64,000 nucleotides of DNA from Acytostelium subglobosum LB1 (lineage: Eukaryota; Evosea; Eumycetozoa; Acytosteliales; Acytosteliaceae). The stretch covers positions 254,325 through 318,324 of the forward strand of contig NW_012236498.1 in the NCBI RefSeq assembly GCF_000787575.1. The letters run 5' to 3'. Below are positions 21,967 to 32,569 of this stretch, one piece after another. The first letter of the stretch is position 1; each line of letters opens with the position of its first letter. The notes under the pieces are model-generated. The model was not told the DNA's origin, searched no databases, and worked only from the letters and a program-made list of their open reading frames with translations. A program made the position numbers and the translations under genes.

Positions 21967-22662
21967 ATGTCAACAAACGAAGTAGTTAGGATATCAAAGA
22001 CATTGTCATATTTGCTTAGACATGGTGCAGTCAAGGAGCATTTAAATATCAATAAGGAGGGCTTTATAAAGGTGGATGATGTACTTGCTCATAAACAACT
22101 CAGAGGTGTTACAATAGACCAGCTACAACATGTTGTAAAGACAAATGATAAGAATCGATTCCATTTGGAAACTCTGCCAGATGGTCTATTATACATACGT
22201 GCCAATCAAGGTCATACAATCAAGCAGGTATGTTAGTATACTACCAACAACTATAGTAGATGATCACAACACTCATGTTAACAAAAATCAAACAAACAAA
22301 CAAAGGTGGATGATGTTGAATTCAAGACTATAACATCAATTGATGATGTACCATCAGTGATTCATGGCACTTATAGGAAGCATCTGATATCAATCAAATC
22401 AAAGGGACTTAATCGTATGGATAGGAATCATATTCACTTTGCAACAGGTGATCATGGTGATGTTGTGTCTGGTATGCGTTCAAACTGTGAACTGGTGATT
22501 ATAATCGATCTGCAACTGGCATTGGACGATGGTATACCATTCTACCTGTCAAAGAATGGTGTCGTCCTGTGTCCAGGAATCAAAACAGTGAATGGTGAAG
22601 GATACCTTCCACCAAAGTACTTCAAGTCAATCACTGATCGCTATGGAAACTATGTCAATTGA
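21967..22662 (+). CDS. trpt1: tRNA 2'-phosphotransferase (Tpt1/KptA)
   Basis: Two exons (21967-22227, 22306-22662), 205 residues. Tpt1 removes the 2'-phosphate left at the splice junction of tRNA by transfer to NAD+. Conserved parts: SKTLSYLLRHGA with the catalytic Arg-His pair, GFIKVDDVL, RFHLE, IRANQGH with the NAD-contacting Arg, the HGTYRKHLISIKSKGL segment, and HIHFATGD. The intron begins GTATGT but ends in AAAG rather than TAG/CAG; no other acceptor brings the conserved second half into frame. Size and motif order are normal. The gene is convergent with the LRR-like gene, 49 bp away. Confidence 0.93.
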
Positions 22663-22711
22663 TGTAGATAGATAATCAAACATACAACAATACAAATGTA
22701 TTATATTATTA

Positions 22712-23899
22712 TTATATCTTTCGAATGATTAGTACGGCCACCAACTCCTTTGATATGTTTGAGGTTGAATAACCTTGTTCAGTTTGGCACATTGTTTGTA
22801 TCTCTGGAATGCTGATGATCGTGCTCTCCATATAGGCAGGGTCCACTGTATGATAGATTAGACATCTTATTCTTGTGGACTGAAGGAATGCTTCGATCAG
22901 CTCTGGTGCAATTCGTCTGGTGTTACAACCTTGCAGCTCTACTGTATGGAGTTGGTCAAGTTTGAACTGATCGACACATTGTAGATATTTTGGATGTGTT
23001 GCATCGCCAACAACGTTCATGCCTGACAGTCGAAGATGCCTCAGTGTTGTGGAAACCTGTGAGATGAGACTAAAGTTGGATTCAATGTTGGACATGTTGA
23101 TTGATAGATTGGTGATTGGTATGATGCCATTGAGCTTGACAGGTGAGTTGATCTTGATTGACAACTCTCTGAGATGTGTCTTTCTTGACAAGATTGGACC
23201 AATCTCTTCACCTTTGAATGATTCCGAATAGAATGGTATTGATATATTCTCAAGTAGTCCTTGTTCATTGGACAGATAGTCCTCCACGGCATTGATGTGA
23301 ATGGCAGAGTTGTATGAGAAGAAGATGAACTCTACCAGTGGCAACTTTAAAAGAGCATCAAACATCTTGGTGTATGGTGTCACGATTGTACGTTTAGGTT
23401 CTACATCAATCACTTGTATACTGGCCAGCTTGGGTGTGAATGCAAAGAAGTTGACGATGGCATCCTGGTTGATGTAATCATTACCAATACCTCTGGTCTC
23501 CACGATTAGTGACTCTAGTGATTGAAATGGTACAGAATAATCTGGATTGGATAGCAATACCTCCACCAAAGTCTTTAAGCAATGTTGGAAGATACGCAAT
23601 CGACGTATTGTCTTTAGTACACAGAGTGGCCTGTTCACAATCCTGTCCAGCATTGAGCGAAGCTTTTCTTCATTCTCATAAGTGATGTCCAATTGTACAG
23701 AGTGGAACTTGTGTGAGATGAGATCGAAACAATGTCTAGACACCAATGCCATCCGTAGTGCATCACCAAATGCTTTACGATAAAGGAGTCGTGGACTAAT
23801 CCTAATGTTCCAACATGTTCTTAATATATCATCAATGATGTATTGTGGAAGTAGAGGTTGTTCCATCGATGTGGTTGTAATTGTTGTCATTGTAATCAT
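22712..23899 (-). CDS. Dictyostelid LRR/F-box-like protein
   Basis: Single exon, 395 residues from the first plausible ATG at 23899; a second in-frame ATG lies three codons on, and the frame is open further upstream without ATG. The N-terminal LLPQYIIDDILRTCW...MALVSRHCFDLISHKF pattern is F-box-like (helix with LP and ALVSR), a layout common in large dictyostelid families. The rest has irregular leucine-rich segments, for example THLRELSIKI, ITNLSINM, TTLRHLRLSGMNVVG and LHTVELQGC. No catalytic motif is visible. If the F-box assignment is right it would recruit substrates to SCF ubiquitin ligases; this is inference only. Confidence 0.7.
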   Translation of the reverse strand: MITMTTITTTSMEQPLLPQYIIDDILRTCWNIRISPRLLYRKAFGDALRMALVSRHCFDLISHKFHSVQLDITYENEEKLRSMLDRIVNRPLCVLKTIRRLRIFQHCLKTLVEVLLSNPDYSVPFQSLESLIVETRGIGNDYINQDAIVNFFAFTPKLASIQVIDVEPKRTIVTPYTKMFDALLKLPLVEFIFFSYNSAIHINAVEDYLSNEQGLLENISIPFYSESFKGEEIGPILSRKTHLRELSIKINSPVKLNGIIPITNLSINMSNIESNFSLISQVSTTLRHLRLSGMNVVGDATHPKYLQCVDQFKLDQLHTVELQGCNTRRIAPELIEAFLQSTRIRCLIYHTVDPAYMESTIISIPEIQTMCQTEQGYSTSNISKELVAVLIIRKI

Positions 23900-24325
23900 A
23901 AATATAACTCTTGTTATCTCTACTTGATAAGTGATCAAATGATCGAGAGAACTTAAATAAAAGGCAAGATGGTCCACCTTGCTTTAGATACGTTGTGGTC
24001 CAAACACAGCAGCACCCACCTCTGGTAGTGGGGGTGTGGTAGAGAATCAGATAAACAGTCAGTCCGAGTCATCTTGACACAGGTCATTGACCCCACCACA
24101 CAAACAAATACAACAAACAGATAACACTGTGCACAGGTGTGAGTGATTTGGAGATAATGATGTGTTTGTTCACAATACAATCATTGTATTGATTGACTAC
24201 ATTATTATTGAATTCGATTATCGACAATTGGGATAAATTGTTAGTGTCTAAAGTAATTAAATCAACAAGAGATCATAAGTGTGACACATAGTAACAATAT
24301 ATAACAACCAATACCCTATGATGCT
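23900..24325. other. Shared promoter region, 426 bp
   Basis: Divergent promoter between the LRR-like gene and carbonic anhydrase. Contains the overlapping mini-uORF at 24318-24329. AT-rich near both starts; nothing else recognised. Confidence 0.5.
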
Positions 24326-24329
24326 ATGA
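24318..24329 (+). promoter_or_regulatory. uORF overlapping the carbonic anhydrase start
   Basis: The string atgatgctatgaat holds a mini-frame ATG ATG CTA TGA whose stop shares bases 24327-24328 with the main ATG at 24326. Such an overlap could tune translation by termination and re-initiation or by leaky scanning. Confidence 0.4.
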
Positions 24330-25081
24330 ATAGAATACCAGCAGTGGATCAAGCAGAGCAGCAGCAACATAATCATCATCACCATCATAATCATCAACAT
24401 CCTAAAATAATGACAAAAGAAGTGGACCAACTAATAGAAAACAACCATGCATGGAGTAAACGCATGACGTTGGAGGATCCAAACTATTTCCAACAGCTGG
24501 CAGAGTCACAGAAACCAAACTTCCTATGGATTGGTTGTTCAGACTCTCGTGTGCCTGCAGAGAAACTCACTTGTCTCGGTCCAGGTGAGCTGTTTGTACA
24601 TAGAAATGTGGCCAACCTAGTGATTCACACCGATCTCAACTGTCTGTCTGTTATACAATACGCTGTGGAGGTGCTCAAGGTGGAGCACATCATCATATGT
24701 GGACACTATGCATGTGGAGGTGTTGCAGCAGCATTTGACAATCCAGACCTTGGACTGATCAACAATTGGTTGCTACACATCCGTGACATCTGTGCCAAAC
24801 ACAAAAAGATACTGGCCGATCTACCAAGAAAGCGAATGCTTGATGTACTGGTCGAACTGAACGTCGTCGAACAGGTCAACAATCTTGGTCATTCAACCAT
24901 AATGCAGAGCGCATGGAGGCGTGGACAAAAGGTTGGCATTCACGGCTGGGTCTACGGCATACACGATGGATATCTACGCGACCTTGAAATCACGGCTCAC
25001 TCTCCAGAGAGTCTAGAGAAGAACTATGTAGAATCTATATCCAAGCTACAACAGGTGAAGACACTACACGGTAGTGGGTAG
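24326..25081 (+). CDS. Beta-class carbonic anhydrase
   Basis: Single exon, 251 residues. It interconverts CO2 and bicarbonate. The zinc ligands are visible as Cys71 in CSDSR, His127 and Cys130 in GHYACGG, with the Asp73-Arg75 dyad of beta-class enzymes. Further family marks are VHRNVANLV and GWVYGIHDG. The first about 27 residues are Gln/His-rich ([11 protein letters not shown]) and not part of the usual fold; they are not an evident targeting signal. A second ATG ([12 protein letters not shown]) at residue 29 would give a protein without this tail. Beta-class enzymes are usual in bacteria, plants and fungi and present in many protists. Confidence 0.95.
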   Translation: MNRIPAVDQAEQQQHNHHHHHNHQHPKIMTKEVDQLIENNHAWSKRMTLEDPNYFQQLAESQKPNFLWIGCSDSRVPAEKLTCLGPGELFVHRNVANLVIHTDLNCLSVIQYAVEVLKVEHIIICGHYACGGVAAAFDNPDLGLINNWLLHIRDICAKHKKILADLPRKRMLDVLVELNVVEQVNNLGHSTIMQSAWRRGQKVGIHGWVYGIHDGYLRDLEITAHSPESLEKNYVESISKLQQVKTLHGSG

Positions 25082-25326
25082 TAGAGAAGGAAGGTAGTCA
25101 GGTTCTCCACAGACCCCAACAACAACCCACCCGTTTTTCCCAAACAAAAGCAAAAGAAACTTCAAAAAATCGACTTTGATCCCAAGTGACGCAACAATCG
25201 GGAGAGAGTGAACCCGACACAGGACCAATGACACTTGTTGTCATGCATGAATGAATGACACAATCCAATACAATTGTATAATTTCAAACACATAATAATA
25301 CTACATACATAGTAATAACAATAACA

Positions 25327-26944
25327 ATGAGATTAACACATTTGTTTGTTACCTTGTTGGCTTTGTCTGCCTTGTCAATGGCTTTGGCCTCTGACGTCAA
25401 GGTCAGTCCATTCTTTAAGAAGCACAATGGCTTTGCACCAATCCCCGAGCATGTCTTTGCTGACAACTCGTATGTATCTACTTCTAAAGTGTCAAGAACA
25501 GTTTCAATTATATTATAGAGTCTAACAATTCGATAACTTTACACTATAGAGGTGATGCTGGAGAGGCTCTCTACCTTTCCGAGTACTTGGATAACCCAGC
25601 TTTGGGAAGAAGAAAGTCATGTGTTGACATTGGTGCCCCATTTGGAGCTTGCTCCATGCTCGACAACCCAGAGGACAAGTTGAACGATGTCACTCCATTC
25701 TCCTACTCTGGTTTCTTCACTGTCAATGAGACCTACGACCAGAAGTAAGTTTGAACTACAATTGACTCGAACTTAACAGTTACTAATAATGATACGATAG
25801 CCTCTTCTACTGGTTCTTTGAGGCTCAAAACGGTAACAAGGACGCACCAGTCTTGCTCTGGCTCCAGGGTGGACCAGGTGGTTCCTCATTGTTTGGTCTG
25901 TTTGTTGAGAATGGCCCATACTCAATCCTTGACAACTTGACCATGGTGCCAAAGAACGTCACCTGGAACAGCGAGTACCATATGCTCTACGTGGACAACC
26001 CCGTCGGCACTGGATTCTCCTACACCACCGACATGCGTGGCTACAACACCAACCAGGATGAGATTGCCGCCAACCTCTACAGCCTGCTCACCCAGTTCTA
26101 TGGAATTTTCCCACAGTATGCCGACAATGACTTCTACGTCACTGGTGAGTCCTACGCTGGCAAGTACGTCCCATCGCTCGCCTACTACATTCTTCAACAG
26201 AACAAGGTCCAGCAGACCCAGGTCAACCTGGTCGGTATTGCCGTTGGTGATGGTCTCTGTGATCCAATCACTCAGGTGACCCAGTACGCCAACCTTGCCT
26301 TCTACACTGGTCTTGCCGACATTGATCAGCAAAACACCATGACCATCTACCAGGACAAGATCATCCAGGCAATCCTTGCCCAGCAATGGCTCGAGGCCAA
26401 CGACCTCTTCACCGATCTGGTCAACGGTCCACCCGACTACTTCCAGAACATCACTGGTGAGGCTGACTACTATGACATCCGTCGCACCATTGAGCCCACC
26501 TATGGTGGCAACTTTGAGGCCTACGTCAACCAGACCAACATCCGTGCCCTCCTCCACGTTGGAAACCACTACTTCCAGGACAACAACAACGTCTACTTGG
26601 CACTCCAGCAGGATATCCCCAAGTCTATCAAGAACTTGCTGCCAGAGCTGATCGAGAACATCAAGGTCATGTTCTACAACGGACAGTTCGACTTTATTGT
26701 CGGTGTCTCCTTGACCGAGACATTCATCCGCACCATTCCATGGATGGGTATCGATCCATTCGTGTCCTCCAGCAGATCCATCTGGTACATCCCATCTGAT
26801 ACAGTCAACGTTGCAGGTTATGTTCGTCAGTACGAGAATCTGACCCAAGTAGTAGTAAGAGGTGCCGGACACATCTTGCCCTATGACCAACCACTTAGAG
26901 CAATTGATATGATTACCAGATTTGTTGAAAACCAGCCATTCTAA
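25327..26944 (+). CDS. Serine carboxypeptidase (S10), secreted or lysosomal
   Basis: Three exons (25327-25469, 25550-25744, 25801-26944), 493 residues. An N-terminal signal peptide is clear (MRLTHLFVTLLALSALSMAL). The S10 catalytic triad is Ser230 in GESYAG, Asp near 410 in YNGQFDFIVG and His near 470 in GAGHILPYDQP; WLQGGPGGSS forms the oxyanion region. Several NxT/NxS sites suggest glycosylation. Overall the order resembles vitellogenic carboxypeptidase-like (CPVL) enzymes, which trim C-terminal residues in lysosomes or outside the cell. Codon use in exon 3 is strongly C-ending, suggesting high expression. No defect is seen. Confidence 0.95.
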
Positions 26945-27403
26945 TAAATTTATTATATTACTGATTACACAGGATCGTGTCTTGTCCGTTTTGGATGTCA
27001 AAGTCGGAATGACTCAACTAGTTTCCCGGGGAGTTTGCCACGTTGTTGAGCGTGATGCTGTTCCAAGTGCCCTGCGCACTGATCATCATGGTAATGAAGA
27101 TGTTGTTGATAACGATTTTCATTGTAGGAGGGCTGAGATTGGGTGGTACATAGAGGAATGCATGTCCATCGAGGAAGATATCGACGGCTCCTATTAGCCC
27201 ATACTCTGATGCATTGGCAACGATTAAGCGTAATGGACAGACGAGATCATTCAGTGATTGAATAAATGACATCTCACTCTCCTTTCATAGTTAGATCAGT
27301 GATCATCAAAACAATAACTAAATAAGGTGCCAGAGATAATCTCAGGTAGTGACCATTGTGAATGATAATTTGAATGATTGTTTATTATGAACGAGATACA
27401 AGC
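26945..27403. other. Intergenic between two 3' ends, with possible small gene
   Basis: Lies between the carboxypeptidase and the STAND NTPase. It holds the 84-codon frame listed separately and a 21-nt perfect match (about 26993-27013) to the sestrin coding sequence near 7325-7345. Its G+C content is unusually high for an intergenic stretch here. Confidence 0.4.
27018..27272 (-). CDS. Hypothetical 84-residue protein or gene remnant
   Basis: ATG-started frame of 84 codons with coding-like base composition and no low complexity. It reads MSFIQSLNDLVCPLRLIVAN..., with a mildly hydrophobic middle and a possible beta-rich end (GTWNSITLNNVANSPGN). No family is recognised. Directly after its stop the same frame reads LSHSDFDIQNGQ, which matches THSDFDIQSRQ of sestrin at protein and DNA level. 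It may be a small gene, a decayed copy of something larger, or chance. Confidence 0.3.
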   Translation of the reverse strand: MSFIQSLNDLVCPLRLIVANASEYGLIGAVDIFLDGHAFLYVPPNLSPPTMKIVINNIFITMMISAQGTWNSITLNNVANSPGN

Positions 27404-30400
27404 CTATGCATCTTGGTCACAGTTCACAATCTTTAGATGATGAATCTTGCCTGTGTAGTCAGATGTAACGGCAGTGAGAACACCTTGAGTCTCATCACGG
27501 AAGATTAGAATGTTGGATGTGGAGATAGAGGCCAATGGGAATATGGTTGCGATGGTGCCTTGTTGTACGTCCCAAAGGATGGCCTGCTTGTCAAATGATG
27601 CAGACATAAGGTATTTGCCATTGGGAGTGAATGACATTGTTCTCACTGCAAACAGATGATTCTTTAGTATGCGCAGTGGGTAGAAGGTACGCTTGATATC
27701 AAACAGATGAATGGGTCCATCCTGGGTGCCAAGTGCAAGTACAGTCGATGACCACGCCATCGAGGTGATAGCTGACATTGGATTCAACTCCTGGTGTATG
27801 ACAAAGCTGTACTGGTTGCCATTACGCTTGAGTACAGTGAACGTTCCCTTGCCATCGGATGCAGCCAAGAACTCATTGTTTGGGCTGAATGACACTTCGT
27901 TCACAACGAATCCATGACGTGCTGAGTAGATGTCGGTCTTTGACTCGAGGTCGTACACAACGACCACACCCTCCTTCAGGGCCATTGCAACATGTTTGCC
28001 ATCATCACTGAGAGCAAAGGCATGTGCACCCTTGTCTACCTTGGAGATGATCTTGCCATTCAGGTCCGCTACCAATATTGATCCTGTACCCTCGCCTGCA
28101 GTGAGGCCAACGATACGTGATGTGTTCCTGTCCAATCTGAACGTCTTGAGCGAGAGAGCATTGATTGACTCCTTGTAGGAGAGTAAATCCTTTCTGGTGA
28201 ACTGATCCCACACCTTGATCGTCTTGTCGTCGGAGCATGAGTACAGACAGTCGGTGTTATGATCGTATTGCAGCGCTGTAACAGACTTCTTGTGACCTTG
28301 GTGCATTTGTGTTGTGGCATAGCCAAGCTTTGGATCCCATATCTTGATGAACTTGTCTGTGGCACCAGTGACTACCTGGATACGTGCACTGGTTGGATGG
28401 AAGGCACAAGAAATGATACGACCAGAGTGACCAGTCATTACAGACACCTGGGTCCATTCATTGGTCTCAAAGAGTCGCACGGTCTTATCATCGGAACAAG
28501 ATACGAGGTACTTTCCATCAGAGGAGAATCGTGATGAGATGACTGCCTCTGTGTGTCCATCAAGCTTGACCTTTTGCCATGAGCGAGTGTTGAACACATA
28601 TGTGCTAGAGTCCACAGATGATAGGGCCAACATAGAGTCATCCTTTGAGAACTGCAGGCAGAGAACACTAAAGTCTGAGATCTTGAATCGCTGCAGCTCA
28701 TTACCAGTTGCTGCGTCCCAAATGATGAGTATACCGCCCCAACAACCTGTGGCCACCCACTTGTTGTTGTGTGAGTAGGCACAAGCAGAGAGCTTCTGTG
28801 GAGAGTGTGCTGTGAGCTTGTGGACTGGCTTCTTTGTGGCAACGTCCCAGACAATTGCAGTGCCATCCCATGATGCTGTGACCAGACGGTTGCCATCACC
28901 ACTGACACTCACACCCCACACAGCATTGGTGTGTCCATCCTTGAACTCAGAGATCACACGGCCATACTCATCCCAGAGTATGATCCTCTTGTCTCTTGAT
29001 ACGGTGACCAATGTGTTGCTCCTCCAAGAGAGTGATGTGATCTTGTCCGTGTGCAACTTGGGGAACACTCGCACCATTGCACCAGTCTCACCACTCCAGA
29101 TACGGATGGTCTTGTCGTCAGAGCAAGAGGCAAGTAGAGAACCATCATGCTTGTAGAGTGCAGCTCTGACAAAGTCTTCGTGACCAGCCAGGGTTGAGAT
29201 GACAAAGTCAGAGATCTGAGACTTGTTCACCCAACGGAAGTGGAGTGCCTTGTTGATGAGCATCTTGGTGGCGGCAGCGTGACAGGTCGAGTCATCGGGA
29301 AGGTTCAATGCCAGTTGTGCCGAGGCGAATGGGAATCGCATGAGATGATGTGCCTGGTACTGGATGAATGCAAAGAACTCCTCGACAATGTTGGCACTGG
29401 AGAAGTTGTAGCCAGTCCAACGCTCACCAGAGAGAGCTGGTCCACGCACTTCATTGATCAAGCAGAGTAGACGTTCGATCATCTCGCGACCCAGTGAGAT
29501 ACGGAAGTTGGACTCGATGAACTTGAGATCCTGGTAGAGTGCTGCGAGAAGGTCCCACCTCTTGGCCTTGGACAAATGGTAGGGCAACTCGAGGAATGGC
29601 TTGGAGATGACACCACTCCAGAAACGATCAGACTCTGGGTCGGCCACAGTGAGGTAGTAGTCAGACATCAATTGGTGCACGGCAATCTCTGTCTTCTCAT
29701 TGGAGAGATAACGATGTACAATGACATTGGCAATCTCACCGTGGAAGAATGTGAGCACATGTCTGTTGGCCTCTCGGAGCAGAGGTGCCAAGTTGATGAG
29801 AAGTGGGGCCCACACGACAAATGGTAGTTGCTGGTGCTGCTCCTGCTTGTTGGCGGCTGATGCATATCTTGACAGTGTTGACGATGATGAGGATCTTGCC
29901 AAAAGGTCCAACAACTCAGTCTCTGTTAGACCAAAACGAGACAATGCAATGAAGCAGAGTGTCCTCTTGATCAAGTCCTTACCAAAGTCCTCCTCAAGAC
30001 GTGACACCATCTGATTGATCACCTGTCCAATGGTCTCTGGCATCTTGTTGATGAACGATGACAACTTATCAAAGCTACCAAACACACGAAGCTCCTCACA
30101 GACCAACGTGATGAACAGTGGAAGCTTGGAGTGTGTCTTTGAGATGAGACGATCGAGTTGCTTTGAGTCCAATCTCTTGCCAAATCTCTCCAGAGTCTTG
30201 GTAAAGATAAGCTGTCTCTCATTCATCTCTAGAGGTGTCAAATAGAATGTCTGAGGAATCTGTGGTCTGAGGTGGAGATAGTCCCAACATGTCTTGCCCT
30301 GATCACAACTGAGCAACACCACAACGTTCGATGGCAGATCCGATGACTCTGGCAACCACTCCAATTGATGTGCTTGATTGGATGGGTTCAACAAGTCCAA

Positions 30401-32051
30401 GTCCTCAATCACAATCAATATCTTCTTGTTCTTGCATTGTGAAAGAATAACAGGGAAGTCAATTCTAAGTTTCTCTATATTGATTGTTTGGATTGATGGT
30501 TAGTAACATGATTGTGTTTGATTGATTGATGGGTGATAACTTACCAAAGCTCTCAGAAACTTCTATCTTCAACTTGAATGTCTTGATCAACTTTGAAGAG
30601 AACCTTGCAAGGATGTTGGCAACCTCTGTGGAGTTACCTGAACAACCAACAAAGTGATAGAGTACTACCCATGATGGATCACTCTCCATGGTCTTGGTGA
30701 AGTAGGCAAGTGATGAGGTCTTTCCAGCACCAGTCTCACCATAGACCACACCAATCGAGTCGATTGAAGTCTTCTCGCTGACGTGCTTCATTAGCTTCTG
30801 CTGGAATGCCTCTCTGCCATAGTAATGAGCAGACTTGTTGTCCAACACTGACTTGTGTGCGGTGAACTCTCTCTCGATAGAGTCTGGTGCACCCACTGGC
30901 GTTGGGAACTCAAGCTCGATGATATCCCACAGTTGCTCAATGACAAACTCGCCAAAGTGATGAAGGTCTCTAACGAATGGATTGCCAGATCGGTCAACGC
31001 CACCATATGTTGCAGGGTAGCCCTCGAGCACAGTGCAGTTTGGATGGTCCACCAGTGTTTGCTTGAACTTATCTAGTCGCTGCTTGGCCTCCTCACTCTC
31101 AACGGTGAAGGACTCGGCCACAACTGGTGGCACTGACTTGAGTGATTCATTGTCTCGAACCAGTGCCACACAATGCTTGTTGCCCTGACTGGCACCATGG
31201 AGTGCGTAGAGCATCTCAATGGCAGTGATGCTGTGACCAAGTGGAAGCTCCGACAGCCATCTTGCAGTCTGATCAGTGTCGGCACCATCAGACACACCTG
31301 AGTTGACCAGCTTGTACTCTGAAGGCACCCAGCCAGCACGTGAGCCAACCATACCCAGGGTGATGTGGCACTTCTCAATTTGCTTGAGACACAACTCAAT
31401 CTGGCCCTTGACAGTGGTGTCCTCCTTGGTGAGACCCCAACGGAGATCAACGGGCACGATGGTCAAGTTCTTGGCCTTGGCCTTCATGTTGAGTGCAGGA
31501 AAGACGACCTTGATCAAATGGTCTCTCTCACCAATCATATCCTTGAATGTTGATGAGACGAATACATGGACGATGTTATTGTCGACCTTTGTAGCCAAGT
31601 TCAACTTTTGTCTTGGCTTGACATGTCTCAAAACAGTGGCATCCAGTGGCTTTATGTTGGCTGATGTTGATGTTGTGTTTAAATCATTTGGATGGAATAC
31701 CTTTCCATCCTTTATAATGATCTTCTTGAATGGTGATGTATATAATCTTGTTGTTGTTGATGATTGTGACGATGATGATGATGACGATGATGATGATGAT
31801 TGATATGACGTTGATGTAGTAGTGTTATCTGATTGATGTTGTTGATGTACTGTAGCTTGTTGTTGCTTTGCCAACTTCTCAGCCTTCTTCTTATCCTTCT
31901 CTAGATCAAAGATGATCTTCTTATTCTCGCTGATGATGTATAGTAACTCATCCTTTGATTGGAAAGGTGTGTATGCCAACTTGTACTGCTTCATCCACTT
32001 TTGGATTTCAAACTTGGTTGAAGCGTCATCTGGAAATATCACCTTTACCAT
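27404..32051 (-). CDS. STAND NTPase: DUF4062-NACHT-WD40 protein
   Basis: Two exons (30545-32051, 27404-30474), 1525 residues. The order is: a SAP/HeH-like helical motif at residues 10-42 (KFEIQKWMKQY...QSKDELLYII), a Lys-rich and Ser/Gln-rich linker, DUF4062 at about 160-295 (VHVFVSSTFKDMIGERDHL, VDLRWGLT), a NACHT-type NTPase with Walker A GETGAGKTSS at about 438 and Walker B ILIVIEDLDLL at about 520, a helical region, and about 13-14 WD40 repeats from about 935 to 1510. The last blade ends QAILWDVQQGT. DUF4062 next to NACHT and WD40 is known in TEP1, NWD1 and NPHP3 relatives. Such STAND proteins act as nucleotide-switched scaffolds, in several lineages for immunity or cell death. The ligand and role here are unknown. 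No transmembrane segment. Confidence 0.9.
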
Positions 32052-32569
32052 TGTTATTATTATTATATGTTTGTTATGAAATATGTTAAGTTACTAGAAT
32101 GGTAGCAATAGACATTGCTACTAATTAATCCTCCCATTCCACAGGACCACAACACCATCTTCAGTTGTTTGTTCATGAATGAATGAATGGATATTAAAGT
32201 TTAGTTCTTCCTTCTGATTTCATTCAGACAAAATTTCTGATGGTTTTCTTTGTCAAAGTCACTGTCTGGGGGTAGCAAACATTGTGTTTGGTGAGATCGA
32301 TCTTTATTTAGGAAGTTCAGACTATATAGAATAGTTTTTTTAATTATTGACCGGAACTAGATTAGCTCTTTAAATATTTAAATCTTGGTATTATTAATAC
32401 AATATAATACAATATATATATATGTATGACTAATAATTTAGATGATTTTAATCAAATATATTGAATTTCGACAATAATAAAATTAGGAGGGAAGGAATCC
32501 TATTGATTCAAACTTTGTATGATATGAACCCTTATTCATTCACTCACTCACTGACCTACAAACTCAGCA
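32052..32569. other. Divergent promoter region, 518 bp
   Basis: Lies between the start of the STAND NTPase and the start of the 1219-residue gene. AT-rich, particularly 32380-32480. No coding frame or known element recognised. Confidence 0.5.

Noticed and set aside
25922-27001. 359-codon open frame on the minus strand opposite the carboxypeptidase
   Set aside because: It mirrors the biased codon use of the carboxypeptidase; the plus-strand product has a full catalytic triad, and the minus product (Val/Gly/Asp-rich) has no family.
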